Source: Pascua guehoae
Taxonomy: Eukaryota > Basidiomycota > Tremellomycetes > Trichosporonales > Trichosporonaceae
Length of the DNA stretch: 64,000 nt
NCBI GenBank assembly: GCA_001600415.1
Contig: BCJX01000009.1
Coordinates: 931,925 to 995,924, forward strand
Direction of reading: 5' to 3'
Positions 14,827-24,544 of this stretch are shown in pieces (the stretch's first letter is position 1; every line of letters begins with the position of its first letter). The position numbers and the translations under genes were made by a program. Under the pieces are notes generated by a model, which had not been told where the DNA came from, searched no databases, and saw only the letters and a program-made list of their open reading frames with translations.

Positions 14827-16330
14827 ATGTACGTCGACAACCCCACGTTCAACCCAGCAGCTGTCGAGGGCCGGCCGGTGCGCCCCTTGACCGACGACGA
14901 GGTGGACAGGTTTGTCTCCGAGATCAACGCGGAGAACGACGAATTCATCTTCTCCGAGGTCGAGAGCAACCTGGACGAAGTAGCCCGCGATCTGAAGCCG
15001 ACGATTGACGACGAGAGTGAGGACACGGCGTCGCGCCACCTCTTCCTACCCACCATGCTTGGAAACCGATGAGGACAAGATCCCCGTGGACGAGTTCACC
15101 GCACGCGTCAAGGCGTGGCAGATTCCCTCACTCAAGTAGGAGGCTGAAGACGACAAGAGCCAGGACGAATACCTGCGCCGGACGAGCTATGGCCGGCGCA
15201 TCCAGAGCTGGGCGGTCCGCGGTCCCGCGATCATGTTCATGGGTATCGTCATCGGCATGATGCTCGCGTTCGGCATCTGGCAGATCGTCAAATACCTCGG
15301 ACCGGCGTGCAGAGGCGCGCTTGGCTGGCGCGTCGTCGTCGCCAAGACGTGCGCACGCATGCTCGACCCCACGCTCTTTTTCCTGCTCCTTTCGATGGCA
15401 CGCTACCTATCGACGTGTTGCGCCTGTCGTACAGCGTCTCGCGCTTCATCACCTTTGACCTCTCTCAAGAATTTCATATCTACATGGCTATCTGGGCCAC
15501 GGTCCTGGGCACATTGCACGAATCGCGCACCTCGCAGGCGACTCTGGATCGCAAACTCGTACCGCGCCGAGCCTTGGAAGCGCTGCTCGGCGGCAACGCG
15601 TCGTGAGGCTACCGTGACCTGATCAAGTCGCGACCGGAAATCACGGGCATCCTCGCCCTGACGTTTTCGACACTATTGGCCTGACCTCGCCCCACTGGCC
15701 ACGCTGGCGCAAGCACGAGATGTTCCAGCTCCCTAAACTGACACAGGTTCGTAGGTAGAGAATACTAAGGCGTAGAGATAATACTGTATAAGGAACTCGG
15801 CCGACTGTACATTAAATACCTTTTCAGGTACCTACGAATGACCCAGTCTGTAGCGATCGTCCAATTTCTTCAGATCCGATATGTGTAAATTCTAATTGTG
15901 GATCTGCAAAATCTAAAGGATTTGGTCCATCTGCGCATGTAGCCGCTCATCGGGTGTCGAATGGCGCACTGCACGCAGGCTACCCTGCAATGGCCGATGC
16001 TGGGCTACTTTTTCGCCTTGCCAACCATCCTCGTTCTTTGCGAGCGGTGTACGCGCGTGGTGCGCGGATTCCGCGGAATCCCGGCCACGATTCGCATTCT
16101 CGACGGGCGGCTGCACTGGGGCCGCCCGCAGCCGGGACCATCTGGCGTGGTTTGCTGGCCTGCTCAACAAGGTGCAGCGGTCGCAGGTGGCACGAGGGGC
16201 ACGACCGTAGCGCACACCCGCACCTCGGCACTGAGTCAAGACGCACGTAACGATGAAGCGCGAGGACCTGAGCCACTGCTGCCCCATTGCGGGCAGAACT
16301 TGAACGTTGATGGCATTCGAAACTCATATT
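14827..16330 (+). pseudogene. Decayed EF-hand-type NADPH oxidase / ferric reductase
   Basis: Fragments in three frames line up with the N-terminal and membrane parts of an EF-hand-bearing NADPH oxidase (NoxC/Rboh-like). From left: an acidic regulatory segment (RPLTDDEVDRFVSEINAEN, EVESNLDEVARDL), a first membrane helix (IMFMGIVIGMMLAFGIW), LDPTLFFLLLSMARYLS, LRLSYSVSRFITFDLSQEF, then GTLH...IAHLAGD with the spaced histidines expected of a heme ligand helix, EITGILALTFSTLLA, and QWPMLGYFFALPTILVLCE. Damage seen: a frameshift near 15060, an in-frame TAG at 15137, further frameshifts near 15414 and 15520, and a 200-nt AT-richer insertion (about 15745-15955) that contains an inverted-repeat element. 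FAD and NADPH domains are essentially missing. The 5' limit is approximate. Confidence 0.72.
15748..15838. repeat. 91-nt element with 10-bp terminal inverted repeats
   Basis: TTCGTAGGTA at the left end and its exact complement TACCTACGAA at the right end enclose AT-richer DNA. It sits inside the NADPH oxidase relic where the protein alignment is interrupted. No target-site duplication is evident, so a MITE origin is only suggested. Confidence 0.6.
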
Positions 16331-16465
16331 GTTGGTCAAGCAAGGGCTCACAGTACAGTGGGACTTCGACCATTCCACTCTGAGAGTGTGAGACGTCATA
16401 CAGATCGCCGACTGAGACAGGTTATGATGTCATAGCTGCCAACCCTCAATCTCGGATGGTGAAGC

Positions 16466-16549
16466 GGTTTGATCGTACAGTGGTTTAGTACACAGGTTTT
16501 TGAGGACACTTCAATACCTGGAACCTGGGTTCGAACCCCAGTCAGACCT
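16466..16549 (+). tRNA. tRNA-Gln(TTG) with 11-nt intron, copy 2
   Basis: Same body as copy 1. The acceptor is GGTTTGA/TCAGACC: relative to copy 1, position 5 changes with its partner (C-G to T-A) and position 4 becomes T-G, so pairing is kept. The intron differs at several bases (GGACACTTCAA). This pattern fits a working gene. Confidence 0.88.
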
Positions 16550-16657
16550 TGAAAGCTTAAAGCTTTTGCTTGCACGATGAACAACCCATACTATTTTGCC
16601 CTTGACTGGCGGCCTTTTGGATTCTACTTTCGATGATGAGAGGACTCGAATGTGAAC

Positions 16658-16741
16658 GGTTTGATCGTACAGTGGTTTAGTACACAGGTTTTTGAAGACA
16701 CTTCAGTACCTGGAACCTGGGTTCGAACCCCAGTCAGACCT
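16658..16741 (+). tRNA. tRNA-Gln(TTG) with 11-nt intron, copy 3
   Basis: Nearly identical to copy 2, which ends 108 nt upstream; the two differ only in the intron (AGACACTTCAG here). Likely a recent local duplication of the tRNA body, as the flanks do not match. Confidence 0.88.
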
Positions 16742-17528
16742 TCCAAGCTCTTTGTTTTAGAGAGGCCGAAAGCGGGATGTTTTTGGCTTCAGTGGGTGAC
16801 ATTGGGGGCCCGCTTGTGTTAGTGCGGCGACTACACGCGACTGTAGGGTGAACGAGTGGTTGGTGTGGACGAGACGTAGACGAAGAATACGGAACAGAAC
16901 TGATGAGGCGAGACGTGCCGTGTTCATGATAGTGTGAATCGAAAATGAAATGAGCGCGGAGCCCACAACATTGTTTGTTTCACCTCCCCGCACGCGGTTA
17001 GCAGATGGAGGTCAGCACGTTGGGTGGGCCTGTGCTGGGTTGATTAATTAATGTTCCACTTTTTAAACGCGGGGCAAAAGTCGACCGGTGGTGGAGGAAC
17101 GCGATCCAACTGGGGACGGACATGCGTACATCTGCGCGTGTAGTTGTATCGGCCGATAACGGCCTTGGTCATGGGGGAGTCAGTACTCGACATGTGGGGT
17201 AAACTATCACTGCTGTCTGTGCGTTTGAGAGAGAGAGAGTTTGCAAGTCTGCGCGTGACGTCGTCATTTGAGGAGTAGTAGTTTGCCGTCGTCGTGCCTT
17301 GAAACGGGGTGGACACGTGACACGTGACGCGATACGGTGGCTTGGTCCGGCCGACGCCGATCTCCCCCTGGCGTGTGTGGCCAGTAGCCGCGCGTTCTTG
17401 TCAACATGGCGCCAAGATTTCACCCACACCCGCGCATGCAGTCGTGTGCCCCCGCCTGTCGACAACCATATCGTCCTCGTCTTCACTGTATCCCAGTCAA
17501 GTTAACCCCCACCCCGCCATTGTTCACG
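16742..17528. other. Intergenic, upstream of the PP2C gene
   Basis: 787 nt with no supported gene. Contains a GA run near 17230 and two overlapping CACGTG-type sites (GACACGTGACACGTGACG, about 17310), an E-box-like arrangement about 215 nt before the start. Confidence 0.5.
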
Positions 17529-20341
17529 ATGCGCCTCACGCCGCGCCTCTTCACGACCGCGCCCCTGATCCCGCCCGCCTCCAAGCTCGTGTACAACCTC
17601 GGCCTGTCGTACGCGGCCAAGCACTCGCCGCCGTTTGTATCCCGCGACGCCAAGTCGGGCAGCCTGGGTTTTGCCGGCGCAGGACACAAGGTCGGCAAAT
17701 GGGTCGACAGCATGCGCAGCTTGCCCGCCGGGAGGGGCGAGCTGTTTTCGGGCCTCACGAGCCAGCCGGAGACGAATGAGGAGATTGAGGCGGAGCGGCG
17801 GGCGAGGCAGGCGAGCGTTATGCGGTGGGGTGCGGGGGAGGATTTCTTTGCTGTCGTCGAGGGAGGGGCTTTTGTGAGTGTCTCTTCTCTGTTGGGTGGG
17901 GGGTGGGGGCGGATTGGCCGTGGCCGTGGGGAGGTTGGGAAGATTGGGGGGGTTGGGAGGGTGCGGTTGAGGACGAGGGGTTTCGTTGTGGGAGCGTGGG
18001 TGGCGAGGGGATGGCGTGAGGATGCAGACAGAACAGAGCTGCGTATAAGCGGACAGGGGAGGCGCGTGTGCAGCCTTCGTGGTGTCCTTGTTACCATTTC
18101 CGCTCCGCCCGGACTTGGGTGGGAGGCTGGACGAGGGGGGGAGGGGGGACGCGGTGGGAGAGTTTGTGAACTCGAGACAGAACGCGGAGCTGTCCGCTTG
18201 CACACAGCTCCGCGTTCTGTCTGCAACTTATCTATGGGTGGCTTGGGCTGTCCCGTTTATGCCCCGTATCCCTTCATCCTACCGTGTCTGCGGTCTGATC
18301 CTTATGCTCTTCGATGCTCCCCTTGGATGTCTTTGTCAGGAAGCAATCACGATAAGGGAGAGAGAGATTAAAGCACAGGCGGGGATATAGGCACAACCGG
18401 GGGGGGGGGGGGGGGGGGGGGGGAATGGGGGACGCTAGTAGCTGGTACCCGATAGGGTGTTATGGAGAGGGAGGACAGAGACGAGGGCCGGGAACAGGAC
18501 CGAAGCCGAACCGCATTAACCCACTAACAACCAGACCCACATTGCCGTCTCGGACGGCGTCGGCGGCTGGGCCCCCCACTACGACCCGTCATACTACTCG
18601 CAGGCGCTCATGTACCACTACGCCCAGGCGGCCGCCGCGTCCCCGTCGTCCCCACCATGGGAGGCCCTCAAGCGGGCGTACGCCGCTGTCGAGGACGACG
18701 ACCATGTGCAGGCTGGCAGTGCGACGGCGGTGGCTGTCGCGTTCAGTGAGGATGGCAAGGGGAGGGCTGTCAAGTGAGTGGGGCTGGGTTTTGATGTGGC
18801 TGGGGGTGGTGGCTGGGGCGGTGGTGTGCGGTGGCTGGCGTAGAAGGTTGGGAGGGAGGTGTTGGAGTGGTCGGGAACTGCAGCGGCTGCGGCTGCGGCC
18901 AGGTCGATAACCGCGAGCCGGAGCGGGCACCGGTGGCCTCTGGCTCTGTCCAGGAGTTCTGGGATTGCGGACCACCTCGGCCTAGCTGGGCTGTATACCT
19001 ACAGGTGCGTTCGGAAAGTCGAGACTGCCGCAGTGATGCCCGAGCGCATAGCAGCCTGACGACTTTCCAAACGCACCTGTATGGTGGTCGGGAGTTTGCC
19101 TGACCCCGCTCTGACAAGTGGCTGGTAGAGCGAGGAGCCGGCTGGTGAGGAACTCGTGGGCACAGCGGTGCTCTGTGGAGGCTGTCCCAAGACTGCGCCT
19201 GCAGGCGGCAAGATCCTCTTCAGAACTCGCTCAATCCGATACGCGACTGTGACGACGACTGACACCCAGCCTTGGCGATTCGGGATTGTCGATTCTCCGC
19301 CGCGGCGAGACCGTGTTTGAGACCACGGCGCAGACGCACTTCTTCAACTGTCCGGTGAGTTGGGTGGACCAGGGTTAGGGATTGGGAGAGGCAGTCGTTT
19401 CGGGCAGAAGTGTAGGGTGGGGGCACTAGCTTCTGGCTTGACCTCTGCGTGTCTCTAGCCGCACGGAGGTTACTACGCTGTGTCGTCCTCGCACCGATCT
19501 GCACGTCCTGTGGTTACGGAATCAGTGTCGCGACATGGATGTCACCTTGTGCTAGTCGCGACACGGATGTCACCTTATGCTTGTCGCGACACGGGTGTCA
19601 CCATGTCCTGACCACGGCCCATTTGGCTCCCTGCAGGACACAGCACTAACAAGCCCAGTACCAGCTCTCCAAGGTGCCGCTCAAGATGCGGTCGCCCGAC
19701 CACGTCATGGACACGCCTGAGCGCGCCGACAAGTTTGAATTCGACCTGCAGCCAGGAGACATTGTGATTCTCTACGTGAGTAGTGTGACGTTGAGCTGGT
19801 TGAACCAGTTGTGCTGTGCTCTTCATGGCCCGGAACGACCAACACCCCGGCTTAAACCCTAGCTGCTTCCAGTTTCAGTCATCCCAAACCCGACCCCCTC
19901 GCTAACCCCAGACCGACGGTTTCAGCGACAACCTCCCCGCGGCGCACGTTCCGCTCCTGAACGCGGCGGTCGAGCGCGCGCTCCAGTCCGAGGACAATGC
20001 GCACCTGTCGCGCGACGAAAAGCACGCCGAGCACGCGCGCCTGCTCGCCGACATTCTCCTCGTGGCCGGCCGCCAGGCAATGACGCGCACGGGTAACGAG
20101 GACGGCGGCAAGGGGTGGAAGACGCCGTTTGAGATTGAGGCACGGCGGCATCATGCCGGGTTCGCGGGGGGCAAGATTGACGAGTGAGTCTGACTGGAAG
20201 GGAGGGGGTCACGTCGAGGTGGTGTGGCGTTAGAAGCACACCGTGGCGAAGGGGTTGTGCTGCCATGTTGGTCTGGTTTGGATGAAAGCTGACGGCAGTA
20301 TCACGGTCGTCACGGCCGTCGTGTCGGAGCGCTTGGGGTGA
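17529..20341 (+). CDS. PTC7: PTC7-like protein phosphatase 2C, probably mitochondrial
   Basis: Six exons: 17529-17873, 18535-18773, 19270-19354, 19659-19775, 19912-20183, 20299-20341; 366 residues. Metal-dependent Ser/Thr phosphatase of the PPTC7 type. Motifs: WGAGEDFFAV, VSDGVGGWAPHYDPS (metal-binding Asp122), NLGDSGLSILRRGETVF, a PGD element (LQPGDIVILY), TDGFSDN (Asp264) and IDDITVVTAVV (Asp353). The N-terminus MRLTPRLFTTAPLIPPASKLVYNLG fits a mitochondrial presequence. Yeast Ptc7 acts on coenzyme Q biosynthesis; the same role here is inferred. Introns 1-3 (661, 496 and 304 nt) are far longer than others in the window and contain repeats listed separately. Confidence 0.9.
18176..18221. repeat. 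Perfect 18-bp hairpin in PP2C intron 1
   Basis: GACAGAACGCGGAGCTGT, a 10-nt loop, then the exact complement. A third, imperfect copy of the arm (GCAGACAGAACAGAGCTGCG) lies upstream near 18023 in direct orientation. Confidence 0.85.
18399..18423 (+). repeat. 25-nt poly-G tract in PP2C intron 1
   Basis: Uninterrupted run of 25 G about 110 nt before the exon 2 acceptor. Length may be affected by sequencing. Confidence 0.85.
19001..19080. repeat. 80-nt MITE-like element with 21-bp inverted ends in PP2C intron 2
   Basis: The left end begins ACAGGTGCGTT and the right end finishes AACGCACCTGT. The 21-nt arms (19001-19021 and 19060-19080) match with one mismatch. The middle is 38 nt. No target-site duplication seen. 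Confidence 0.75.
19527..19610 (+). repeat. Three tandem 28-bp repeats in PP2C intron 3
   Basis: Units start at 19527, 19555 and 19583, each beginning GTCGCGACA and containing GTGTCACC or ATGTCACC. The third is the most diverged. Confidence 0.85.
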
Positions 20342-20801
20342 TTGTATGTAAACGAGCAATAGCATATCGAATGTACACTGAATGGCCATCATGCTCCTGA
20401 CACCTAACCACTGTTGGGAATGGCAGCAGAGAGTGGAAGGGAAGTGCCTCTAGAGCGCATACAACTCAATCGGAGGAACTCGTGAATAGCATACTGAACT
20501 GCTCGGCACTTATCAATCCTAATTGGCAGCTATTAACCAAAGTACATACGTTTGTCCCGCTGTAGAGCAGTAAGCCTCGCGCACACGGGTGGCTGAAGCT
20601 TTCCTTGTTTCGGTTCTCGACTTCTTGTCACTCTCCATCTTTTCCCCCTCTGCGAACGCCCGGCGAGCTGGAACTTGGACTGACGAACCGAGGACTGCCA
20701 CTACTGGATACACGTAGCCGAGCTCATGTCTTCCCCGAAGCCTCGCATAATCCCAGAGCCAGGAATGGCATTACGGCTGATCATCGGACCAGGGGGGTGG
20801 G
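20342..20801. other. Intergenic, PP2C 3' side
   Basis: 460 nt. A stretch near 20550 on the minus strand reads LLYSGTN, faintly like the secreted four-cysteine family, but nothing around it supports a gene relic. Confidence 0.5.
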
Positions 20802-20887
20802 GGCCTTAGCTCGTCCCTGCGAATGTGAACATCTCTGTTCGTATGGCCTTAGCTCGTCCCTGCGAATGTGAACATCTCTGTTCGTAT
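20802..20887 (+). repeat. 43-bp tandem duplication running into tRNA-Asp
   Basis: Two identical 43-nt units (20802-20844, 20845-20887) beginning GGCCTTAGCTCGTCCC. The last 13 nt of each unit equal the first 13 nt of the tRNA-Asp gene, so the left unit ends in a stranded tRNA 5' end. Confidence 0.92.
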
Positions 20888-20955
20888 ATCGGTTTAGTAT
20901 GCTCGCTTGTCACTTGTGATCGCGGGAGAGCGGAGTTCGACTCTCCGACAGAGAG
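20875..20955 (+). tRNA. tRNA-Asp(GTC) with 8-nt intron
   Basis: Acceptor TCTCTGT pairs with ACAGAGA, the D arm has the weak G-T-rich pairing usual for tRNA-Asp, anticodon stem CTCGC/GCGGG, T arm CGGAG-TTCGACT-CTCCG. The loop reads TT-GTC-A, then an 8-nt intron (CTTGTGAT), then C38. Discriminator G955 of the 20 kb block (20955), as expected for Asp. Spliced length 73 nt. Confidence 0.85.
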
Positions 20956-21702
20956 ACTGTGTTTTTATTGCCAGAAAATCCGTCGGAGGATCCTGCTTGC
21001 TTGGCCAACGGACTTCGTCGCTAGCCTTCACCTGGTAATGACAATGTCAGGTTGAGGGAATAAGCCTTTCCATCACAAGAAGAGCGGTTCGGCTGCCACG
21101 AGGACATGCATTGCGTCATATGTGTGGCAGCATGCTCCACAGCCGGTTCGGGATCGTGGGGTATGGAGCCTCAAAGCGACGAAGTGTGTCTTAGGGCGTC
21201 ATCTCCACGAAAACGACTACTTTCTGTGCGACGTCATTGGAAAGACAGACTGGGGTGCGTCTAAGTGAGCCCCCGAGCAATATCTGAGCCGGTGTTTGTT
21301 CTACCACTCTCTAAGACAGTTATACCACTCTCTAAGACAGTTATACCACTCTCTAAGACAGCACACATGCTATCTGAGTGGCGGTTGAGTGCGACTGATC
21401 GTAAGCCATGGAGCGCCTCTGTCTGTCCATATCCAACTATGCCACGTCCATCTCATGCACCTCCCACAGGCTTGCATCTCTTACTCATACTTGTGGCTGT
21501 AGCGCTTTTTTCTTTTTCTCTCTGCACCAGTCAGGCAGCTGTGTCTAAAGCCCCGCCGATGTTCACCTTGTGGTCCGTCGCCCCTACCCCATGTTCAGTT
21601 TCGATCCGTGTTCTGTCCGTGCTGGTAAGGACGCGAAGCGGCTGTGAGTGTGTCAGTTAGTCAGACACGGTTCCCCAAGCCTGACATACCGTAGACTGTT
21701 GA
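20956..21702. other. Intergenic between tRNA-Asp and the first secreted-protein copy
   Basis: 747 nt with no gene recognised; contains the 21-bp tandem repeat below. Confidence 0.55.
21302..21361 (+). repeat. 21-bp tandem repeat, 2.9 copies
   Basis: Units of TACCACTCTCTAAGACAGTT plus A start at 21302, 21323 and 21344; the last lacks 3 nt. Copies are identical. Confidence 0.92.
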
Positions 21703-22158
21703 CTACGATCCGCAGTGGAAATCGTCCTTCTTCCCAATGTTCACTTTGTCGTTCCCGACGATCGCCCAGATCCGGATACACTTGTTGGCCATGTTGTACA
21801 GCCTGACCGAGCCCGCAGAGTCGATATAGTTGCCCGCATCCGAGGCAAAGTGTCCGCTCTCGTTGGTCCAATCCAATATCGACGCCACAACAGACTTTCG
21901 TCTACCAGTCGTGATGGCAACGTAAAAGCAGTTTGTCCCGCCACGAGCCGATAAGTAGTATAGATATCAGTGGCCGCTGTTGCCAACCTTGCCATCGTCC
22001 ACCCTTGCCTGGATACGACTTTGCGTTTACATGGCCCCACGCGCCCCGGCCCTCGTGGGTCGGTCCGTCGCGTGAGTCTAGTCTGGTTACAGCCGCTGCT
22101 GTTGGCGTTGTGGAAAAGTGGCGGCGATGATGGTGGTGAGGAGGGATAGGGCGACCGT
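21703..22158 (-). pseudogene. Secreted four-cysteine (SapA-like) protein, broken copy A
   Basis: Same layout as the intact copies at 23856, 25974, 38674 and 40659 but disabled. The start codon is ACG (22158-22156) followed by VALSLLTTIIAA; the frame shifts twice between the signal peptide and the SYPG motif and again after it; a Trp codon of the GHWYLYY motif is TGA. The C-terminal third (ASILDWTNESGHFA, SAGSVRLYNMANKCI, DDFHCGS) is intact. It is most like copy E (AAVT, GAW-VN-KSYPG, VDDGKVGNS-GH, SARGGTNCFYV). The upstream box and TATA-like element are still present. Readthrough or a shorter product cannot be excluded but is unlikely. Confidence 0.82.
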
Positions 22159-22257
22159 GGTGCGGTGATTGGAGGGTTGGAAAGGGATGACCGACTGCAT
22201 TGTGTACTGCTGTTAATATGCACGGCACCACTTTTCTGCAACTGTCGTCTTCTTCTG

Positions 22258-22338
22258 TTTTATCAAGACAGACACAGGCGGAGGTGGAAACCAAGGACCG
22301 TCATGACGGGCAGTCACTCGTCTCCGTGGCGAGCGATG
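22258..22338 (-). promoter_or_regulatory. Shared upstream box plus TATA-like element, copy A
   Basis: On the minus strand, CATCGCTC followed by the core GCCACGGAGACGAGT (22338-22316), then GATAAAA (22264-22258) about 100 nt before the lost start codon. Same pair of elements occurs before all five family copies. Confidence 0.7.
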
Positions 22339-23855
22339 CAACTATGATTGAAACGCTACTATCACTATCCGTGAGTATGGGCAAACCCTCGCCAAGGGTT
22401 GTCTCAGCGTACGCCGCAATAAGCAGCAGATACCACTCCGGCTTGGCACTGACTATATCACATCAGTACGACTGACGGTGTTTTGCAGGCCATTCCAGTT
22501 CTCTTCTGGGGAACTTGGCCGCTGCCACGCACCGAGTTTACATCGGATAGCATTGCTAGGTGTCGCTTCTGATTCTGCACGTCGTCGTCACTTGAACACC
22601 AGCATTCCTTTACAGGGGAGTGGTGCAACCAAACCCCATTCGGTGTTGTGGGAGTGGGAGGAGGAAGGGGATGCGGCGAAACCCAGCGGTGAATGGTAGC
22701 GTCACACTGACGTGGTAACGCGTGGTCCACATGAGCCAATAAGCCTCCAATTCCAAGGTACAGTCGTGGGCCTGATAAACGGCGTCGGATAGCCGAGTAA
22801 CAGCTCAGTATGGGTCATTGTGAGGAGCACGGTGACGTCCTGCGGGTCCACATTGCGGGGCGTGCCAGATCAAGCAAGGTTAAAGTGGTGCTTGTGGCAT
22901 GGGGCACGCGAACGTTGTTGGCTCGTCACAAATACAACCTACTCCTTACACCCACCTCGGCGACAATCCTGGGCCGATAACAGAGTTTGCTGAGACTTGT
23001 AGTGGTTCAAGTCGGGCGTCGCCGCACAACGTGCGTCTCCTTCAGAGTTATAGCTAATCTCTGTCATCATGGTCCTCTGTATGGGGCGCTCGGTGTATTA
23101 GCACGTAACCAAACCAACCGAGTACAGTATACCCCTCACAAAACCATGTCCGAATAGAGGGTAAAACGCACACACACATTACCGCGAGGTTCCGGTATCG
23201 GACAGCCGCAATTGGTAATGTCAAGTTGGCGCCGTGACAGGAGGTCGTGGTGCCTTTTAATGCCCCATGTTCTTGGCACGGCACCGAATTAGCAAACCTT
23301 CCCGAGCCCAGCTACAACCCAAATCTAAAGCAGAAACAGCACAACGAGATAACATTCAACATTCACGCGGCGTGCGTCAACTGGCAGCAGCGTGTCGGTT
23401 CCTGACCATGTGCAGAGTTCATAGAGGGCAATATAATTGCTCCGACGATAACCTCTGAACCTACAGGTGAGAGAAGAGCATTTGAAACTTGACGCTGAAG
23501 CGCATGCAACAATCCCTTGGTATCAGTGGTGTATGCTAACAACAAGTGGAGCGTGGACGCAAGATTCATAGGACGTCATTAGTCGTTCAGCGGGAGCGCT
23601 GTGTGAGTGCACCACTTTTGGAGCGCAACTAACCGCAATACATGGCATCTCTCAAACCTTGTTCTGTAAATCGTAGATCATTCTTCGCTGCACAATATCT
23701 TGTCAGCTTTGCCCACCGACATGATTTACGCTCGTTTGTTCTCACTTACACATGTACCGCGCGTCCATGTATTCCATTGACTGCAAAGACGTCAGCACTT
23801 GCCTTCGCCGGCCTGACCGCCCTGGGACACTTGCTGTACTTTAAACGCCCCAGAC
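22339..23855. other. Intergenic between copies A and B
   Basis: 1.5 kb, less GC-rich than the gene blocks. No coding gene, tRNA or clear relic identified. Confidence 0.55.
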
Positions 23856-24299
23856 TTATTTACAGTGGAAGGGGCCGAGATGCACATAGTCCTCGCCGAT
23901 TCCTCCCTTGAGCCATATGCACTTGCCCGCCATGTTGAACAGGCGGACCGAGCCAGCGTAAGACGTGTACTGCCCAGCGTCCCATGCAAACTGGTTGGGA
24001 CTGACGGTGAGCTGGGCAATCATGCCTTGCCTTTTGCCCGTGTTGTTGTCGATATAAAGGCAGTTTGTCCCACCGTTGGCCGACGAGTAGAAGAGATGCC
24101 AGCGACCCTTTTTGCCCAAGGCGCCCGAGTCAATCTGAGAGCCGGGACACGAACGTGTGTTGACATACGCTGCCGCGCCCTTGGTACCGTGGCCGGGTGC
24201 TGCCCTCTCTGCGTTGGCGGCTGGCATTTCGACGGGTGTTGCAGCTGCCAAGGTTGAGCATGCGACAAGGAGCGTGGTGAGGATGGATATGGCGACCAT
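23856..24299 (-). CDS. Small secreted four-cysteine protein (SapA-like), copy B
   Basis: Single exon, 147 residues. A signal peptide (MVAISILTTLLVACSTLAAATP) is followed by a short variable propeptide-like stretch and a mature domain with four conserved cysteines: YVNTRSCPG, GRWHLFYSSANGGTNCLYI, then GQYTSYAGSVRLFNMAGKCIWL and a C-terminal FHCK. This order (early Cys, a GT-x-L-x-Y strand, NC, YAG-V, GKC, HC at the end) resembles actinobacterial spore-associated protein A (SapA); that link is from memory of the family pattern, not a search. Function is unknown. Secreted and probably held by two disulfides (inference). Regulated, if the upstream box is functional, together with its paralogues. 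Confidence 0.85.
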   Translation of the reverse strand: MVAISILTTLLVACSTLAAATPVEMPAANAERAAPGHGTKGAAAYVNTRSCPGSQIDSGALGKKGRWHLFYSSANGGTNCLYIDNNTGKRQGMIAQLTVSPNQFAWDAGQYTSYAGSVRLFNMAGKCIWLKGGIGEDYVHLGPFHCK

Positions 24300-24413
24300 A
24301 GTGATGTGATGTGAGGGGGGAGATGGCGGTCTGAGTTGTGAGATTCGGCAGTTGGGTGGGGGAGGTGGGGGGAACAGGGCGATACCTTTGGACGACCGGC
24401 GGAGCCTGCCCAA

Positions 24414-24544
24414 TTTATCCCCTGCGCTGGCGTGGACTCTTGGCTTGGACAGGACAACCCACGCCGCCATTTCCAACGAAACTTATCACTAGCGAGCTTG
24501 GAGAATAGGAAAGAGCGGGTCCCTCGTCTCCCTAGCGACAGATG
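24414..24544 (-). promoter_or_regulatory. Shared upstream box plus TATA-like element, copy B
   Basis: CATCTGTC followed by GCTAGGGAGACGAGG (24544-24522), then GATAAA (24419-24414), 115 nt before the ATG. Just after the box the sequence CTATTCTCCAAGCTC is shared with copy C. Confidence 0.7.

Noticed and set aside
20519..20713. Possible sixth fragment of the four-cysteine family (LLYSGTN on the minus strand)
   Set aside because: Only a few residues agree, no neighbouring SCPG, YAGS or HC motif, and no upstream box.
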